19,019 bases of DNA. It comes from Verrucomicrobia bacterium UBA4286. GTDB lineage: Bacteria > Verrucomicrobiota > Kiritimatiellia > RFP12 > UBA1067. The stretch lies in NCBI GenBank assembly GCA_002395905.1, contig DGVK01000025.1, forward strand, positions 612-19,630, written 5' to 3'. Below, piece by piece: positions 7,828-16,317 of the stretch. The notes below the pieces were generated by a model. That model saw only the letters and a program-made list of their open reading frames with translations, searched no databases and had not been told where the DNA came from. Each line of letters begins with the position of its first letter. Position 1 is the first letter of the stretch. The position numbers and the translations under genes were made by a program.

Positions 7828-7878
7828 GTTCGCGCGGTGGCAAAGTTCGTGCGGTTGCAACGTTCGCGCGGTGCGCAC
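7828..7878 (+). repeat. Three tandem 17-bp repeats upstream of the rseP promoter
   Basis: Units are GTTCGCGCGGTGGCAAA (7828-7844), GTTCGTGCGGTTGCAAC (7845-7861) and GTTCGCGCGGTGCGCAC (7862-7878). Units 1 and 2 agree at 14 of 17 positions; unit 3 keeps the first 12 bases of unit 1 and degenerates after that. The units abut without spacers. Unit 3 lies where a -35 element would be expected. A protein-binding array is the simplest reading. Confidence 0.85.
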
Positions 7879-7885
7879 CCGGTAA

Positions 7886-7897
7886 ATATGGTATAAT
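7886..7897 (+). promoter_or_regulatory. Extended -10 promoter of rseP, probably giving a leaderless mRNA
   Basis: TGGTATAAT (7889-7897) is a perfect extended -10 element. At the usual distance upstream (7868-7875) there is no -35 match; that position is occupied by the third 17-bp repeat. Transcription should begin about 7904-7906, and the rseP ATG is at 7906. No ribosome site is present between the -10 and the ATG. Confidence 0.8.
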
Positions 7898-7905
7898 ATG
7901 CGGTA

Positions 7906-9042
7906 ATGTTTGCGACCATATTATACATCATTGCGTGCGTGCTCCTGTTTTCGCTTGCTATAGCGATTCACGAGTTCGGTCATTTCATTGCCGCCCTCAA
8001 GCTGGGGCTGCGGGTCGAGGCGTTTTCGATCGGCTTCGGTCCGGTTCTCTGGAAGAAGAAGGTGAACGGCGTCGAATACCGCCTCAGCGCCATTCCTCTC
8101 GGAGGATACGTTTCTATCCCGGATGTCGACCCGGAGGGGACGAAAAAGCTTGAAGGCGGCGGCGACGCGCCTCGTGTGCGCATACCTGCGTGGAAAGAGA
8201 TTGTCGTGGCGGTCGCTGGACCTGCCATGAACATCGTGCTCGCCGTCGTGCTGGCGGTGGTGATCTCGCTCGCGCCCGGCGTGAAGTTCGGCGAGCTCTC
8301 GTCGAAGATCGGTTCGGTGATTGAAGGAGGCCCTGCGGCAGAGGCCGGCATGAAGGCCGGCGACACGGTGGTCTCGGTCGGCGGCAGGCCGGTCTCCACA
8401 TGGAAGGAGATGCTTACCGAGGTGTGGATATCGGGCGGGCGGCCTACCCTGTTCGTCGTTGATCGGCCCGGCGAGGGCGAGGTGGAGCTTTCCGTGACGC
8501 CGCGCCATGAGGAGGCGACCGGCGGCTACTTCATAATGGCGCTCAGCGAGGCGAACGCGGCGGGGGGCGGCTCCTGGCTGCCCAGCCGCAATCCTCTGCG
8601 TCAGCTCGCGTGGGACGCAGGCTCGATATTCCGCGTGCTTAAAGGGCTCGTGACTCCAAAGGAAGCCAAGGCGACGGCCAACGCGCTAGGCGGGGCTGTT
8701 TCGATCGCGCAGGGGATTTACTCAAGCCTGCGGCACAACGCCTGGGACGGGCTCGGCTTCATGCGCTTTCTCAACGTCAACCTGGCCGTGCTCAACCTTC
8801 TGCCTATACCGGTCCTTGACGGCGGGCTCATAATGTTCGCGCTTCTGGCGCTTGTCTTCAGGCGGCGTGTGCCCGACAAGGTGGTGAATGGTCTGTCGGT
8901 CGGCTTCATGTACCTCTTGATTGCGCTCATGGCGATTTTGATCTACAGGGATTCCGTGCGCAGCTGGAGAATCCACACATATAAACCGGGAGATGCGGCA
9001 GATGTCGTCGAGCAGGCGGACGAGAGCCCTGAAGGCCGGTAG
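7906..9042 (+). CDS. rseP: Site-2 intramembrane metalloprotease RseP
   Basis: Cuts membrane-embedded anti-sigma factors and leftover signal peptides within the lipid bilayer. Zinc site HEFGH is at residues 22-26 in the first membrane helix; the third ligand is Asp305 in NLLPIPVLDGG. A single PDZ domain lies at about residues 130-205 (GSVIEGGPAAEAGMKAGDTVVSVGG), compared with two in E. coli RseP, and the 378-residue length is accordingly shorter. Four membrane helices are likely. The ATG comes immediately after a strong -10 element, with no ribosome site, so translation is expected from a leaderless transcript. Its 3' end overlaps ispG. In many bacteria rseP sits with dxr and ispG; here ispG follows but dxr is absent from the window. 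No sigma/anti-sigma pair is adjacent. Confidence 0.95.
   Translation: MFATILYIIACVLLFSLAIAIHEFGHFIAALKLGLRVEAFSIGFGPVLWKKKVNGVEYRLSAIPLGGYVSIPDVDPEGTKKLEGGGDAPRVRIPAWKEIVVAVAGPAMNIVLAVVLAVVISLAPGVKFGELSSKIGSVIEGGPAAEAGMKAGDTVVSVGGRPVSTWKEMLTEVWISGGRPTLFVVDRPGEGEVELSVTPRHEEATGGYFIMALSEANAAGGGSWLPSRNPLRQLAWDAGSIFRVLKGLVTPKEAKATANALGGAVSIAQGIYSSLRHNAWDGLGFMRFLNVNLAVLNLLPIPVLDGGLIMFALLALVFRRRVPDKVVNGLSVGFMYLLIALMAILIYRDSVRSWRIHTYKPGDAADVVEQADESPEGR
8988..8992 (+). promoter_or_regulatory. Ribosome site that decides the ispG start
   Basis: GGGAG ends directly before the ATG at 8993 (no spacing) but lies 9 bases before the ATG at 9002. This favours the second ATG as the true start of ispG. Confidence 0.6.
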
Positions 9043-10093
9043 CCTCGCCATAGGCGGCGGCGCTCCCGTGAGCGTGCAGACGATGGCGAACGCCGATCCG
9101 CACGATGCGGACGCGCTTGCCGCCCAGATCGAGTCATGCGCCGCGCTCGGATGCGACCTTGCGAGGCTCGCCGTCCCCGACGTAGAGGCGGCGAAAACTC
9201 TCGGTGAAGTAAAGCGCCGTGTCCAGATACCGCTTGTCGCAGATATACATTTCGACTACCGCTGCGCGCTTGCGGCCATAGAGGCGGGCGCCGACGCGCT
9301 GCGGCTCAATCCCGGGAACATCGGCCCGCTCGATTGCGTCCGGGAGGTGGCGCGCGCTGCTAAAGAGAAGGGCGTCCCGATAAGGATCGGCGTCAATCTC
9401 GGCAGCCTCGAACGCGACATCGCCGAAAAACTCGCCGCCGCGGGACGCACGCCGGCGCACATCGCCGACGCGCTTTGCGAATCGGCGATGCGGCATCTTT
9501 CGGTTCTTGAGGGCGAGGGTTTCCGCGACGTGGTGATATCCGCCAAGGCGAGCGACACGCTTGCGACAATCGAGACGTACAGGCGGTTGTCGGAGCTTAC
9601 CGACTGTCCGCTGCATCTCGGTGTGACAGAGGCGGGTACGCTTCTGCCGGGGACGGTGCGTAACGCCGTCGCTCTCGGGGTTCTTCTTTCGGAAGGGATA
9701 GGCGACACGATCCGCGTTTCGCTCACCGCCGCGCCGGAGAAGGAAGTCCGCGCCGGGGTGGAGATTCTGCGCTCGCTGGGGCTCAGACCGAACGGCCCCG
9801 CGGTGACGTCGTGTCCGACGTGCGGACGCACCAGGGTCGACGTGTCTGGCGTGGCGGCCCGCGTGGAGGAGGAGCTTGAGCGGCTTTTTGTCGCGCGCGG
9901 CCGGCCGGCCGGGTTCCCGCGCGTGGCTGTGATGGGATGCGCCGTGAACGGTCCGGGCGAGGCGAAGGGCGCCGACATCGCGCTCTGCGGCGGCGGCGGA
10001 GATTTTGTGCTTTATGTCAAAGGAAGCCCTGTCGCCAGGGTCTCGGAGAAAGATGCAGTATCGGAGGTTATGAGACATGCCGTTCATTATTGA
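9002..10093 (+). CDS. ispG: 4-hydroxy-3-methylbut-2-enyl diphosphate synthase IspG (GcpE)
   Basis: Iron-sulfur enzyme of the MEP pathway, reducing the cyclic diphosphate MEcPP to HMBPP on the way to isoprenoids such as the undecaprenyl carrier. N-terminal TIM-barrel motifs are clear (GGGAPVSVQTM, LVADIHFDYRCAL, LRLNPGNIG, RIGVNLGSL). The [4Fe-4S] ligands are Cys271 and Cys274 in SCPTCGRT and Cys313 plus Glu320 in GCAVNGPGE. The gap between the Cys pairs is about seven residues longer than in E. coli. Start chosen at 9002 (363 residues) because it has the better ribosome site; an ATG at 8993 would add three residues. It overlaps the end of rseP, so the two are co-transcribed, and its last 17 bases overlap the next gene. 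Confidence 0.95.
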   Translation: MSSSRRTRALKAGSLAIGGGAPVSVQTMANADPHDADALAAQIESCAALGCDLARLAVPDVEAAKTLGEVKRRVQIPLVADIHFDYRCALAAIEAGADALRLNPGNIGPLDCVREVARAAKEKGVPIRIGVNLGSLERDIAEKLAAAGRTPAHIADALCESAMRHLSVLEGEGFRDVVISAKASDTLATIETYRRLSELTDCPLHLGVTEAGTLLPGTVRNAVALGVLLSEGIGDTIRVSLTAAPEKEVRAGVEILRSLGLRPNGPAVTSCPTCGRTRVDVSGVAARVEEELERLFVARGRPAGFPRVAVMGCAVNGPGEAKGADIALCGGGGDFVLYVKGSPVARVSEKDAVSEVMRHAVHY

Positions 10094-11636
10094 CAATATA
10101 GCGGTTCTTTTCATCGCGTCGGTAGTATGCGGTCTCGGCTGGCTGTTCGGCGGGCGGGACCAGGTTCTGCTGCTAAAGGTAATCCCATGGCTCACCGTGT
10201 TCATGGTCGAGGTCGCGCTGTGCTTCCCGCAGAGGCACTCAGGCGAGTCGACGGCGCACGCCCGCTCGCGCGCATGGAGCGCCATGAAGAAGGATCCGCT
10301 TGTGTGGACCACGCTCGGCTTCCTGGCTCTGCTGTTGATCCCTTTTCTGAATACAGGGCTTTGCCCGGACTGCGACAAAGTGCTCATAGATCAGGGTCAC
10401 AGCCCGGCGCCGCCGTTTTCGCTCCTGCCGTTCTGCGTCGACCGCATTCGGCATTTGAACGTCGTCATGTGGTTCGCGCCGTCGCTTCTGGCGATGCTCG
10501 CCGCAAGGCACGCGCTCGTAGAAAGAGGCAAGCGAACCTTGATTGAAGCAATCGTGTGGAACGGCGCGGCCATGGCGCTTCTCGGATTCGTCCAGCAGGT
10601 GACCGACGCTCCCGGTCCGCTGTGGCGCCCGTTCCCCGACGGCGTTCGCGTCTATTTCTTTTCGACGTTCGGCTATCCGAACATGGCGGGTTGCTATTTC
10701 GCGACCGTGTTCTGTCTGTCTGTGGCGGCATGGCGGCGGCGCGCGGACGATGTCCATCAGGATATCGAAAAGACGAATGCGGGGCGCAGGTTTGCGCGCC
10801 ACCGCCTCTTCTGGATGAAGCATTTCATGATGATACCGTCGATTCTGTGCCTTTTCGCGACGATGGACACGCTTTCGCGCGCGGCTATAATCCTTGTCGC
10901 GTCGGCTGCAGCCATCCTCTTTGTCCATGCGGCGGTCACGACCCTGGCGAAGATGAAAAAGGCCGACCGTGTGAGGGCGCTGGCGTTCTGCGGTCTCGCG
11001 CTGATCGTGCTGGCGATAATCGCGTCGGGATTCATGCCCGACAGCGTCCAGAAGGAGATGCACACCGTAGACACGCGCGAGGCGCTCGACCGCGTGACAG
11101 GGCGCGGCGAATACCATTCGAAGGTCGCTATGGAAATATGGCGCGAACATGCGGCGTTCGGCGTGGGCGGCTGGGGATATATCCATTTCAGCCCGCTCAA
11201 GCTCCCGCCGCGCAAATACTGGGCCCCCGGCTCGGCGAACGTTCACAACGACCATCTGCAGTTCCTTGTCGAGCACGGCTTCGTAGGCTATCTGCTGCTG
11301 GTGGCGATTGTGGCGATGCTTCTCGGCCCGACATGCTCGACATGGATCAGACTTTCCAAGGCTACGAGGTTTCTGCCCGCGAACAGGCGTCCGCCGCCTC
11401 CTCAGGCGCTGTTCGCGCTGCCGGCGCCGGCGTTCGCCGTGCTCGTCGCCGCGGCGATCCCGGTGATACACGCTTTCGGCGACTGCCCGTTCAGATCCGC
11501 CGCCGTGATGTCGCTCTTTTTCACGATGCTCGCGTGCATCGACGGCTATCTGCCCCGCGACGCGGCGTCGGACGCCCAGCCGTCGGATGTCGAATCGCGC
11601 CATCGTCGCCACCACCATCACCATCATTCCAACTGA
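10077..11636 (+). CDS. O-antigen ligase / Wzy polymerase-like membrane protein
   Basis: Polytopic protein of 519 residues with roughly eleven or twelve hydrophobic helices and a large loop before the last helices. The segment [20 protein letters not shown] (His390-Asn391 onwards) is the signature of the Wzy_C/O-antigen ligase family, which joins or polymerises undecaprenyl-linked surface glycans at the periplasmic face; [31 protein letters not shown] just before it also fits. Which reaction it performs cannot be told from sequence, and no glycan cluster surrounds it; the ispG neighbour supplies lipid-carrier precursor. The C-terminus after the last helix is hydrophilic and ends [10 protein letters not shown], a natural run of six His. 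The ATG overlaps the ispG end by 17 bases. Confidence 0.85.
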   Translation: MPFIIDNIAVLFIASVVCGLGWLFGGRDQVLLLKVIPWLTVFMVEVALCFPQRHSGESTAHARSRAWSAMKKDPLVWTTLGFLALLLIPFLNTGLCPDCDKVLIDQGHSPAPPFSLLPFCVDRIRHLNVVMWFAPSLLAMLAARHALVERGKRTLIEAIVWNGAAMALLGFVQQVTDAPGPLWRPFPDGVRVYFFSTFGYPNMAGCYFATVFCLSVAAWRRRADDVHQDIEKTNAGRRFARHRLFWMKHFMMIPSILCLFATMDTLSRAAIILVASAAAILFVHAAVTTLAKMKKADRVRALAFCGLALIVLAIIASGFMPDSVQKEMHTVDTREALDRVTGRGEYHSKVAMEIWREHAAFGVGGWGYIHFSPLKLPPRKYWAPGSANVHNDHLQFLVEHGFVGYLLLVAIVAMLLGPTCSTWIRLSKATRFLPANRRPPPPQALFALPAPAFAVLVAAAIPVIHAFGDCPFRSAAVMSLFFTMLACIDGYLPRDAASDAQPSDVESRHRRHHHHHHSN

Positions 11637-11639
11637 GGG
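11635..11639 (+). promoter_or_regulatory. Ribosome site that decides the dapL start
   Basis: GAGGG, starting in the stop codon of the upstream gene, 7 bases before the ATG at 11647. It supports that ATG over an in-frame upstream ATG at 11587 that would add 20 residues absent from the family. Confidence 0.75.
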
Positions 11640-11646
11640 TACAGCC

Positions 11647-12852
11647 ATGCTCCATGTAAACGAAAACTACGCAAAGATCAAGCCGACGTATCTGTTCGCG
11701 GAAATCGCCCACCGCGTCAGCGCCCATCTTGAGGCGAATCCCGGCGCGAAAGTCATCCGTCTCGGGATCGGCGATGTGACAGAGCCTCTGTGTCCTGCCG
11801 TCGTTGAGGCGATGCACAAGGCGGTGGACGACGAGGCGGGACGCGCCGATTTCCACGGATACGGCCCGGAGCAGGGCTACGCGTTCCTGCGCGACAGGAT
11901 CGCGGAAGTGGACTTTCGCGCGCGCGGCGTGGACGTCGCGGCGGACGAGATACTTGTCTCGGACGGCGCGAAGTGCGACTGCGGGAATATACAGGAGCTG
12001 TTCGCCCAGGATGTGAAGGTGGCTGTCGGCGACCCGGTATATCCCGTCTATGTCGATACGAACGTCATGGCTGGGCGCGGCGACATACTGCTTCTTCCGT
12101 GCACGGCGGCGAACGGGTTCGTCCCTTCTCCGGACGACCTGCCTGCCGAGGGCCGGCCTGACGTCGTCTACCTTTGCTATCCCAACAATCCTACCGGGGC
12201 GGTGGCGACCAGGGCGCAGCTTCAGAAGTGGGTCGACTGGGCTAATGAATCGAAGGCGCTTCTGCTGTTCGACGCGGCTTACGAGGCGTTCGTTCGCACG
12301 GAGGGGATCCCGCGCTCCATATACGAGTGCGAGGGGGCGCGTACGTGCGCGATAGAGTTCAGAAGCTTTTCGAAGACCGCCGGCTTCACGGGAGTGAGGT
12401 GCGGCTACACGGTCGTTCCAAAAGGGCTTTGCGCGTATGCGGCCGACGGGACGCCTGTCGAGCTGAGACCTATGTGGACCCGCCGCCAGACGACGAAGTT
12501 CAACGGCGCGAGCTACATAACCCAGCGCGGCGCCGAGGCCATATACACTCCTGAAGGCCAGGCGCAGACGAAAGCGACGATAGACTTCTACCTTGAAAAC
12601 GCCAGGCTGATGCGCGAGGCGCTCGCCGCGCAGGGCTACACCGTTACAGGCGGTGTCGATTCGCCGTATCTCTGGGTGGACGTCAAGGGCGACTCCTGGG
12701 AGTTCTTCGACAGGCTCCTCAAGAGGGCCAATGTCGTGACGACGCCGGGCGCAGGCTTCGGCCGTGCAGGAGAGGGCTTCATAAGAATATCCGCTTTCAA
12801 TTCACGCGAAAACGTTCTCGAGGCCATCGAGCGTCTGAAAGGAGTTCTATGA
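11647..12852 (+). CDS. dapL: LL-diaminopimelate aminotransferase DapL
   Basis: PLP enzyme that converts tetrahydrodipicolinate directly to LL-diaminopimelate, a shortcut in lysine and meso-DAP synthesis used by Chlamydiae, Verrucomicrobia, some anaerobes, cyanobacteria and plants. The 401-residue protein begins [21 protein letters not shown], which is the typical family start. Diagnostic motifs: [56 protein letters not shown] and [15 protein letters not shown], in which Lys243 is the PLP-binding lysine. [22 protein letters not shown] is also family-specific. No other dap genes are in the window. The stop overlaps the next ATG as ATGA. Its presence implies DAP-type peptidoglycan and fits a Verrucomicrobiota-type host. 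Confidence 0.95.
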   Translation: MLHVNENYAKIKPTYLFAEIAHRVSAHLEANPGAKVIRLGIGDVTEPLCPAVVEAMHKAVDDEAGRADFHGYGPEQGYAFLRDRIAEVDFRARGVDVAADEILVSDGAKCDCGNIQELFAQDVKVAVGDPVYPVYVDTNVMAGRGDILLLPCTAANGFVPSPDDLPAEGRPDVVYLCYPNNPTGAVATRAQLQKWVDWANESKALLLFDAAYEAFVRTEGIPRSIYECEGARTCAIEFRSFSKTAGFTGVRCGYTVVPKGLCAYAADGTPVELRPMWTRRQTTKFNGASYITQRGAEAIYTPEGQAQTKATIDFYLENARLMREALAAQGYTVTGGVDSPYLWVDVKGDSWEFFDRLLKRANVVTTPGAGFGRAGEGFIRISAFNSRENVLEAIERLKGVL

Positions 12853-14594
12853 CAGCCTTTGCCGCGATTGCGCTCGCCGCGCTTGTGTGGTATCCTTCGC
12901 CCGACTGGAAGGACGAGCCGGATCCCGTCGCGTCGCCGCATGCCAGGAAGGGCGGCACCATCCGCTTTTTCGGCGCGCAGGCGCCGAAGAGTCTTAACGG
13001 CTACGTCGACAACAACGCCTACACGGGCATGACGTTCGGGCTGATGTACGAGAGCCTGCTTTCTACCGATACCAGCACTCTCGATTTCGCGCCCGGGCTG
13101 GCGCGCAGGTGGGCGGTCTCCGAGGACGGGGCCGAGTTTGTGTTTCAGATAGACGAGCGCGCGCGCTGGAGCGACGGCGAGCCTGTGACGGCCGGCGACG
13201 TGAAGTGGACGTTCGACACCGTCATGGACCCGAAGAACGACACCGGGCCGTGGAAGGTAAGCCTCGGCGCGTTTGAAAGCCCCGAGACCGTGGACGTGCG
13301 AACGGTGAGGTTCCGCAAGAAGCCTGGCTCCGACAGCGACTGGCGCGATCTTCTGCACTGCGGCTTCTTCTACATACTGCCGAAGCATGCGTTCGAGGGG
13401 AAGGATTTCAACAAGCTCGATCTCGTCGGCGCTCCCGTCGGCGGCGCCTACCGCATTTCGCGCATCGCCGAGCAGGTCGAAACCGAGTTCTCCCGCGTCG
13501 AGAGCTGGTGGCGGCGCGACCTGCCGTCGAGCCGCGGCGTGTGCAACTTCGACCGTCTGGTGATGCGTTACTACATCGACTCCGAAAACGGTTTCGAGGC
13601 CCTTAAGAAGAGGCTTATCGACGTCTACCCGGTCTACACCGCGCGCATAATGGGTGGCGAGACCCACGGCGAGAAGTTCGACCGCAACTGGATACTCAAG
13701 CGCCGCGTCAAGAACCACAACCCGGTCGGCTTCCAGGGGTTCGCCATGAACATGCGCAAGCCGCCGTTCGACGACCTGAGAGTCCGAAAGGCGATGGCGA
13801 TGCTTGTCGACCGCGAGACGATGAACCGCACGATGATGTTCGGCGAATACTTCCTCTTGAAGTCCTACTACACCGACCTCTACGACGAGGCGCATCCGTG
13901 CGGCAACCCGGAGTTCCGCTATGACATAGAGGGCGCGAAGAGGCTTCTCGCCGAGGCGGGATGGAAGAAGAACGCGAAGGGACTGCTTGAAAAGGACGGC
14001 AGGGAGTTCCGCTTTACGTTCCTTTCGCGCGCGACAAGCGAGGACAAGTTTCTGTCGCTGTTCAACCACGCCCTCGAACAGTGCGGCATAAAGATGAGCA
14101 TCGCGCGCAAGGACTTCGCGGGATGGATGCGCGACATGGACGACTTCAACTATGAGATGACCTGGGCCTCTTGGGGCGGCAGCATATTCCGCAGCCCCGA
14201 AGTCACCTGGCTTTCTTCCGAGGCCGACAGAAAGGGTTCGAACAACATAACAGGCTTCAAGTCGGCGGAGGTCGACGAGATCATCAAGGCCGAGAAGGGC
14301 ATGATGAAGATGGCCGACCGTGCCGACGCATACCGCCGCATCGACAGGCTTGTCGCAGAGCAGGTCCCTTACGTCCTGCTGTGGAACATCGCCGAGACGC
14401 GCCTTCTCTACTGGAACAAGTTCGGGACGCCTTCGACGGTTCTCGGCAAGTATTCCAACGAAGACTGCATCTTCGGATACTGGTGGTACGACGAGGACAA
14501 GGCTGCCGAACTGACCGAGGCGATATCAGGCCACGAGTGCCTGCCGACCGTCCCGCTCCGCGTGATCTACGACGAGGAGAGGTCACGCAGGTGA
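12849..14594 (+). CDS. ABC transporter solute-binding protein, family 5 (YejA-like)
   Basis: Extracytoplasmic receptor of the oligopeptide/nickel (SBP_bac_5) family, 581 residues. Family features: [20 protein letters not shown] near residue 34, the loop [37 protein letters not shown], and [19 protein letters not shown], followed by [14 protein letters not shown]. The C-terminal [12 protein letters not shown] block and overall layout recall YejA (peptide/microcin C type) more than OppA; the substrate is not predictable. A ribosome site AAAGGAG lies 4 bases before the ATG, which overlaps the dapL stop, so the start is well supported; yet the export signal is short (about 14 residues) with no positive charge before it. 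No permease or ATPase genes are adjacent, so this receptor is an orphan here. Confidence 0.9.
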   Translation: MTAFAAIALAALVWYPSPDWKDEPDPVASPHARKGGTIRFFGAQAPKSLNGYVDNNAYTGMTFGLMYESLLSTDTSTLDFAPGLARRWAVSEDGAEFVFQIDERARWSDGEPVTAGDVKWTFDTVMDPKNDTGPWKVSLGAFESPETVDVRTVRFRKKPGSDSDWRDLLHCGFFYILPKHAFEGKDFNKLDLVGAPVGGAYRISRIAEQVETEFSRVESWWRRDLPSSRGVCNFDRLVMRYYIDSENGFEALKKRLIDVYPVYTARIMGGETHGEKFDRNWILKRRVKNHNPVGFQGFAMNMRKPPFDDLRVRKAMAMLVDRETMNRTMMFGEYFLLKSYYTDLYDEAHPCGNPEFRYDIEGAKRLLAEAGWKKNAKGLLEKDGREFRFTFLSRATSEDKFLSLFNHALEQCGIKMSIARKDFAGWMRDMDDFNYEMTWASWGGSIFRSPEVTWLSSEADRKGSNNITGFKSAEVDEIIKAEKGMMKMADRADAYRRIDRLVAEQVPYVLLWNIAETRLLYWNKFGTPSTVLGKYSNEDCIFGYWWYDEDKAAELTEAISGHECLPTVPLRVIYDEERSRR

Positions 14595-15436
14595 TGGACG
14601 GCTACGAACTTCTGGATTCCGGCGACGGGCGCAAACTTGAGCGTTTCGGCAAGATTGTGCTTGCGCGGCCGTGCTCCCAGGCTATGTGGCGGCCGTCTCT
14701 GCCGCCGGCGGAGTGGTCCCGTGCGGACGCGAGCTTCGACCGTGAAGAAGGAAACCGCTGGCACGGGCGGGCGAACCTGCCTGAAAGCTGGACGATCGAA
14801 ACCGCCGGAATCCGCTTCAAGCTCGGCGGGACGGACTTTGGACATCTCGGCATCTTTCCCGAGCAGCGTGCGCAGTGGAGCTGGATACGTTCGCGCGTCG
14901 CGGCGGCTGCGGCCGTCGGGAGGCACCCGTCGGTGCTCAACCTGTTCGCTTATTCAGGCGGTTCCACGATGGCGGCGGCCCTTGGCGGCGCGGAGGTATG
15001 CCACCTTGACGCGTCGAAGGGGATGGTTGAATGGGCGCGGGAGAATGCGGCGCTGAACGGGCTTTCGCAAAGCCCTGTGCGCTGGATCGTCGACGACGCG
15101 AGAAAGTTCATGAGACGCGAGCTGAGACGCGGCCGCCGCTATGATGCGGTCATACTGGATCCTCCTACGTTCGGCCGCGGCGCGGCAGGGGAGATGTACA
15201 AGATAGAACGCGACCTCAAGGAGACGCTCGACCTCGCGGCAGAACTCCTTTCGGAGCGGCCGCTTTTCGTGCTCTTTTCATCGCATACGCCCGGCATGTC
15301 GCCTGTTGCCGCGTCAAATGTCGTCGGACAGCTGTTCGCGGACGCGAAGGTGGAAGCCGGCGAAATGCTGCTTGAAGGATCGGGGCTGAAGTGTCCGAGC
15401 GGCGTCTATTGCCGCGCTCTCTGGGATATGGTATAA
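14594..15436 (+). CDS. Class I SAM-dependent methyltransferase (COG1092, RlmI-like, no PUA domain)
   Basis: 280-residue methyltransferase. After an N-terminal region ([19 protein letters not shown]) come LGIFPEQRAQW, the SAM-binding motif I LNLFAYSGGSTMAAALGGA (from Asn116) and the catalytic-type motif ILDPPTFGRG (Asp189-Pro-Pro). This combination is typical of the COG1092 group that includes 23S rRNA cytosine methyltransferases such as RlmI, but the N-terminal PUA RNA-binding domain of RlmI is missing and the protein is shorter; the substrate may be rRNA but is unproven. Start ATG shares one base with the preceding stop (TGATG) with GAGGAGAGG upstream; an open frame continues further upstream but is only a shadow of the solute-binding gene. 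Its TAA stop lies inside the -10 box of the nnrD promoter. Confidence 0.87.
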   Translation: MDGYELLDSGDGRKLERFGKIVLARPCSQAMWRPSLPPAEWSRADASFDREEGNRWHGRANLPESWTIETAGIRFKLGGTDFGHLGIFPEQRAQWSWIRSRVAAAAAVGRHPSVLNLFAYSGGSTMAAALGGAEVCHLDASKGMVEWARENAALNGLSQSPVRWIVDDARKFMRRELRRGRRYDAVILDPPTFGRGAAGEMYKIERDLKETLDLAAELLSERPLFVLFSSHTPGMSPVAASNVVGQLFADAKVEAGEMLLEGSGLKCPSGVYCRALWDMV

Positions 15437-15437
15437 T
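15409..15437 (+). promoter_or_regulatory. Promoter of nnrD (extended -10), overlapping the upstream stop codon
   Basis: TTGCCG (15409-15414), a 17-base spacer and TGGTATAAT (15429-15437). The stop codon TAA of the methyltransferase gene (15434-15436) is part of the -10 hexamer. Transcription is expected about 15444, and the ATG is at 15448, leaving only some 3-4 untranslated bases and no ribosome site. It shares the 12-mer ATATGGTATAAT with the rseP promoter. Confidence 0.8.
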
Positions 15438-15447
15438 TATCGCCGCT

Positions 15448-16317
15448 ATGAAAGCGAAAGTGCCACAAGAGCTAGCAGGAGCATTCAGGAAGCGTCCGAC
15501 GGACGCCAACAAGTATTCTGTGGGCACTGTCGCAGTCGTCGGCGGCTCCTGGCGGTATGCGAACGCGCCTGTCATGGCCGGTCTCGGCGCTAGGGCGGCA
15601 GGCGCCGGTCTCGTCAATCTGGTGGCGCCCGGCGCGTCGCGCATGTGCGCAGGGGCGCTTCTGCCGGAGGCGACGTTCACAAAGCTCACTCCGAACGGCG
15701 TTCCGCCGAAAGCCGATGTTATGGTTGTCGGGATGGGTCTAGGCCAGTCGGTGAGTTCCGAGCTTATAGTATCGCGGCTGCTTTCCGGGTCGAGCGGCAG
15801 GTTCGTGCTCGATGCGGACGCGCTTCAGATTCTCGCGGCATGGTACGGCAGGACCGACGGCTACGATCCGGCGCCGGGCCAGGAGCTCGTTCTTACCCCT
15901 CACGAGGGCGAGGCGGCGAAGCTCCTTGGCGTGGGGTATGAGGCGGTTTCCGCCGACAGGGCGGGGGCCGCGCGCAAGATCGTCAAGCGCTACGGCGCGA
16001 CGGTCGTGCTAAAGGGTCCTGGAACGCTCGTCGTTTCGGCGGACGGCTTGAGAGTCTGGCAGAACACAACAGGCAATCCGTTCATGGCGCTTGGCGGCAT
16101 GGGTGACCTGCTGGCCGGCGTCATAGGTGCGCGCTGGGCGTATCTGAAAGAAGATCCTTTCATCGCGGCGGCGTCTTCTGTGTGGCTTCACGGGATGGCG
16201 TCGGACAGGGTGGTCGCGGCGGGACGCGACCCGTCCGTTTCAAACACCGCCGCCGAGATCGGCGCGCTCAGAGTCTGCCTGGACGGTGCAGACAGGGCAA
16301 AGGGGGTAAATCCATGA
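15448..16317 (+). CDS. nnrD: ADP-dependent NAD(P)H-hydrate dehydratase NnrD
   Basis: Repairs damaged NAD(P)HX back to NAD(P)H using ADP. 289 residues, ribokinase-like fold. Motifs: NKYSVGTVAVVGGSW, GARAAGAGLVNL, VGMGLGQS, LDADALQIL, LTPHEGEAAKLLG, VVLKGPGTLV and TTGNPFMALGGMGDLLAGVI with catalytic Asp220. The usual GGTGD or GGSGD loop reads GGMGD here, a Met replacing the small hydroxyl residue. The N-terminal epimerase domain (NnrE), often fused, is absent, so the enzyme is standalone. Start chosen at 15448, the ATG just after the promoter; an upstream in-frame ATG at 15391 lies inside the preceding gene and before the transcription start. The stop overlaps the next ATG (ATGA). Confidence 0.92.
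   Translation: MKAKVPQELAGAFRKRPTDANKYSVGTVAVVGGSWRYANAPVMAGLGARAAGAGLVNLVAPGASRMCAGALLPEATFTKLTPNGVPPKADVMVVGMGLGQSVSSELIVSRLLSGSSGRFVLDADALQILAAWYGRTDGYDPAPGQELVLTPHEGEAAKLLGVGYEAVSADRAGAARKIVKRYGATVVLKGPGTLVVSADGLRVWQNTTGNPFMALGGMGDLLAGVIGARWAYLKEDPFIAAASSVWLHGMASDRVVAAGRDPSVSNTAAEIGALRVCLDGADRAKGVNP

Noticed and set aside
7828..7878. CRISPR array
   Set aside because: The 17-mers abut directly with no spacers, are too short, and there are no cas genes.
11587..11646. 20-residue extension of DapL
   Set aside because: It overlaps the Wzy-like gene tail, is absent from the family start, and the ribosome site supports 11647.
14171..14593. N-terminal extension of the methyltransferase
   Set aside because: The extension lies wholly in another frame of the solute-binding gene and translates to an Arg/His-rich shadow; ATG at 14594 gives the family start.
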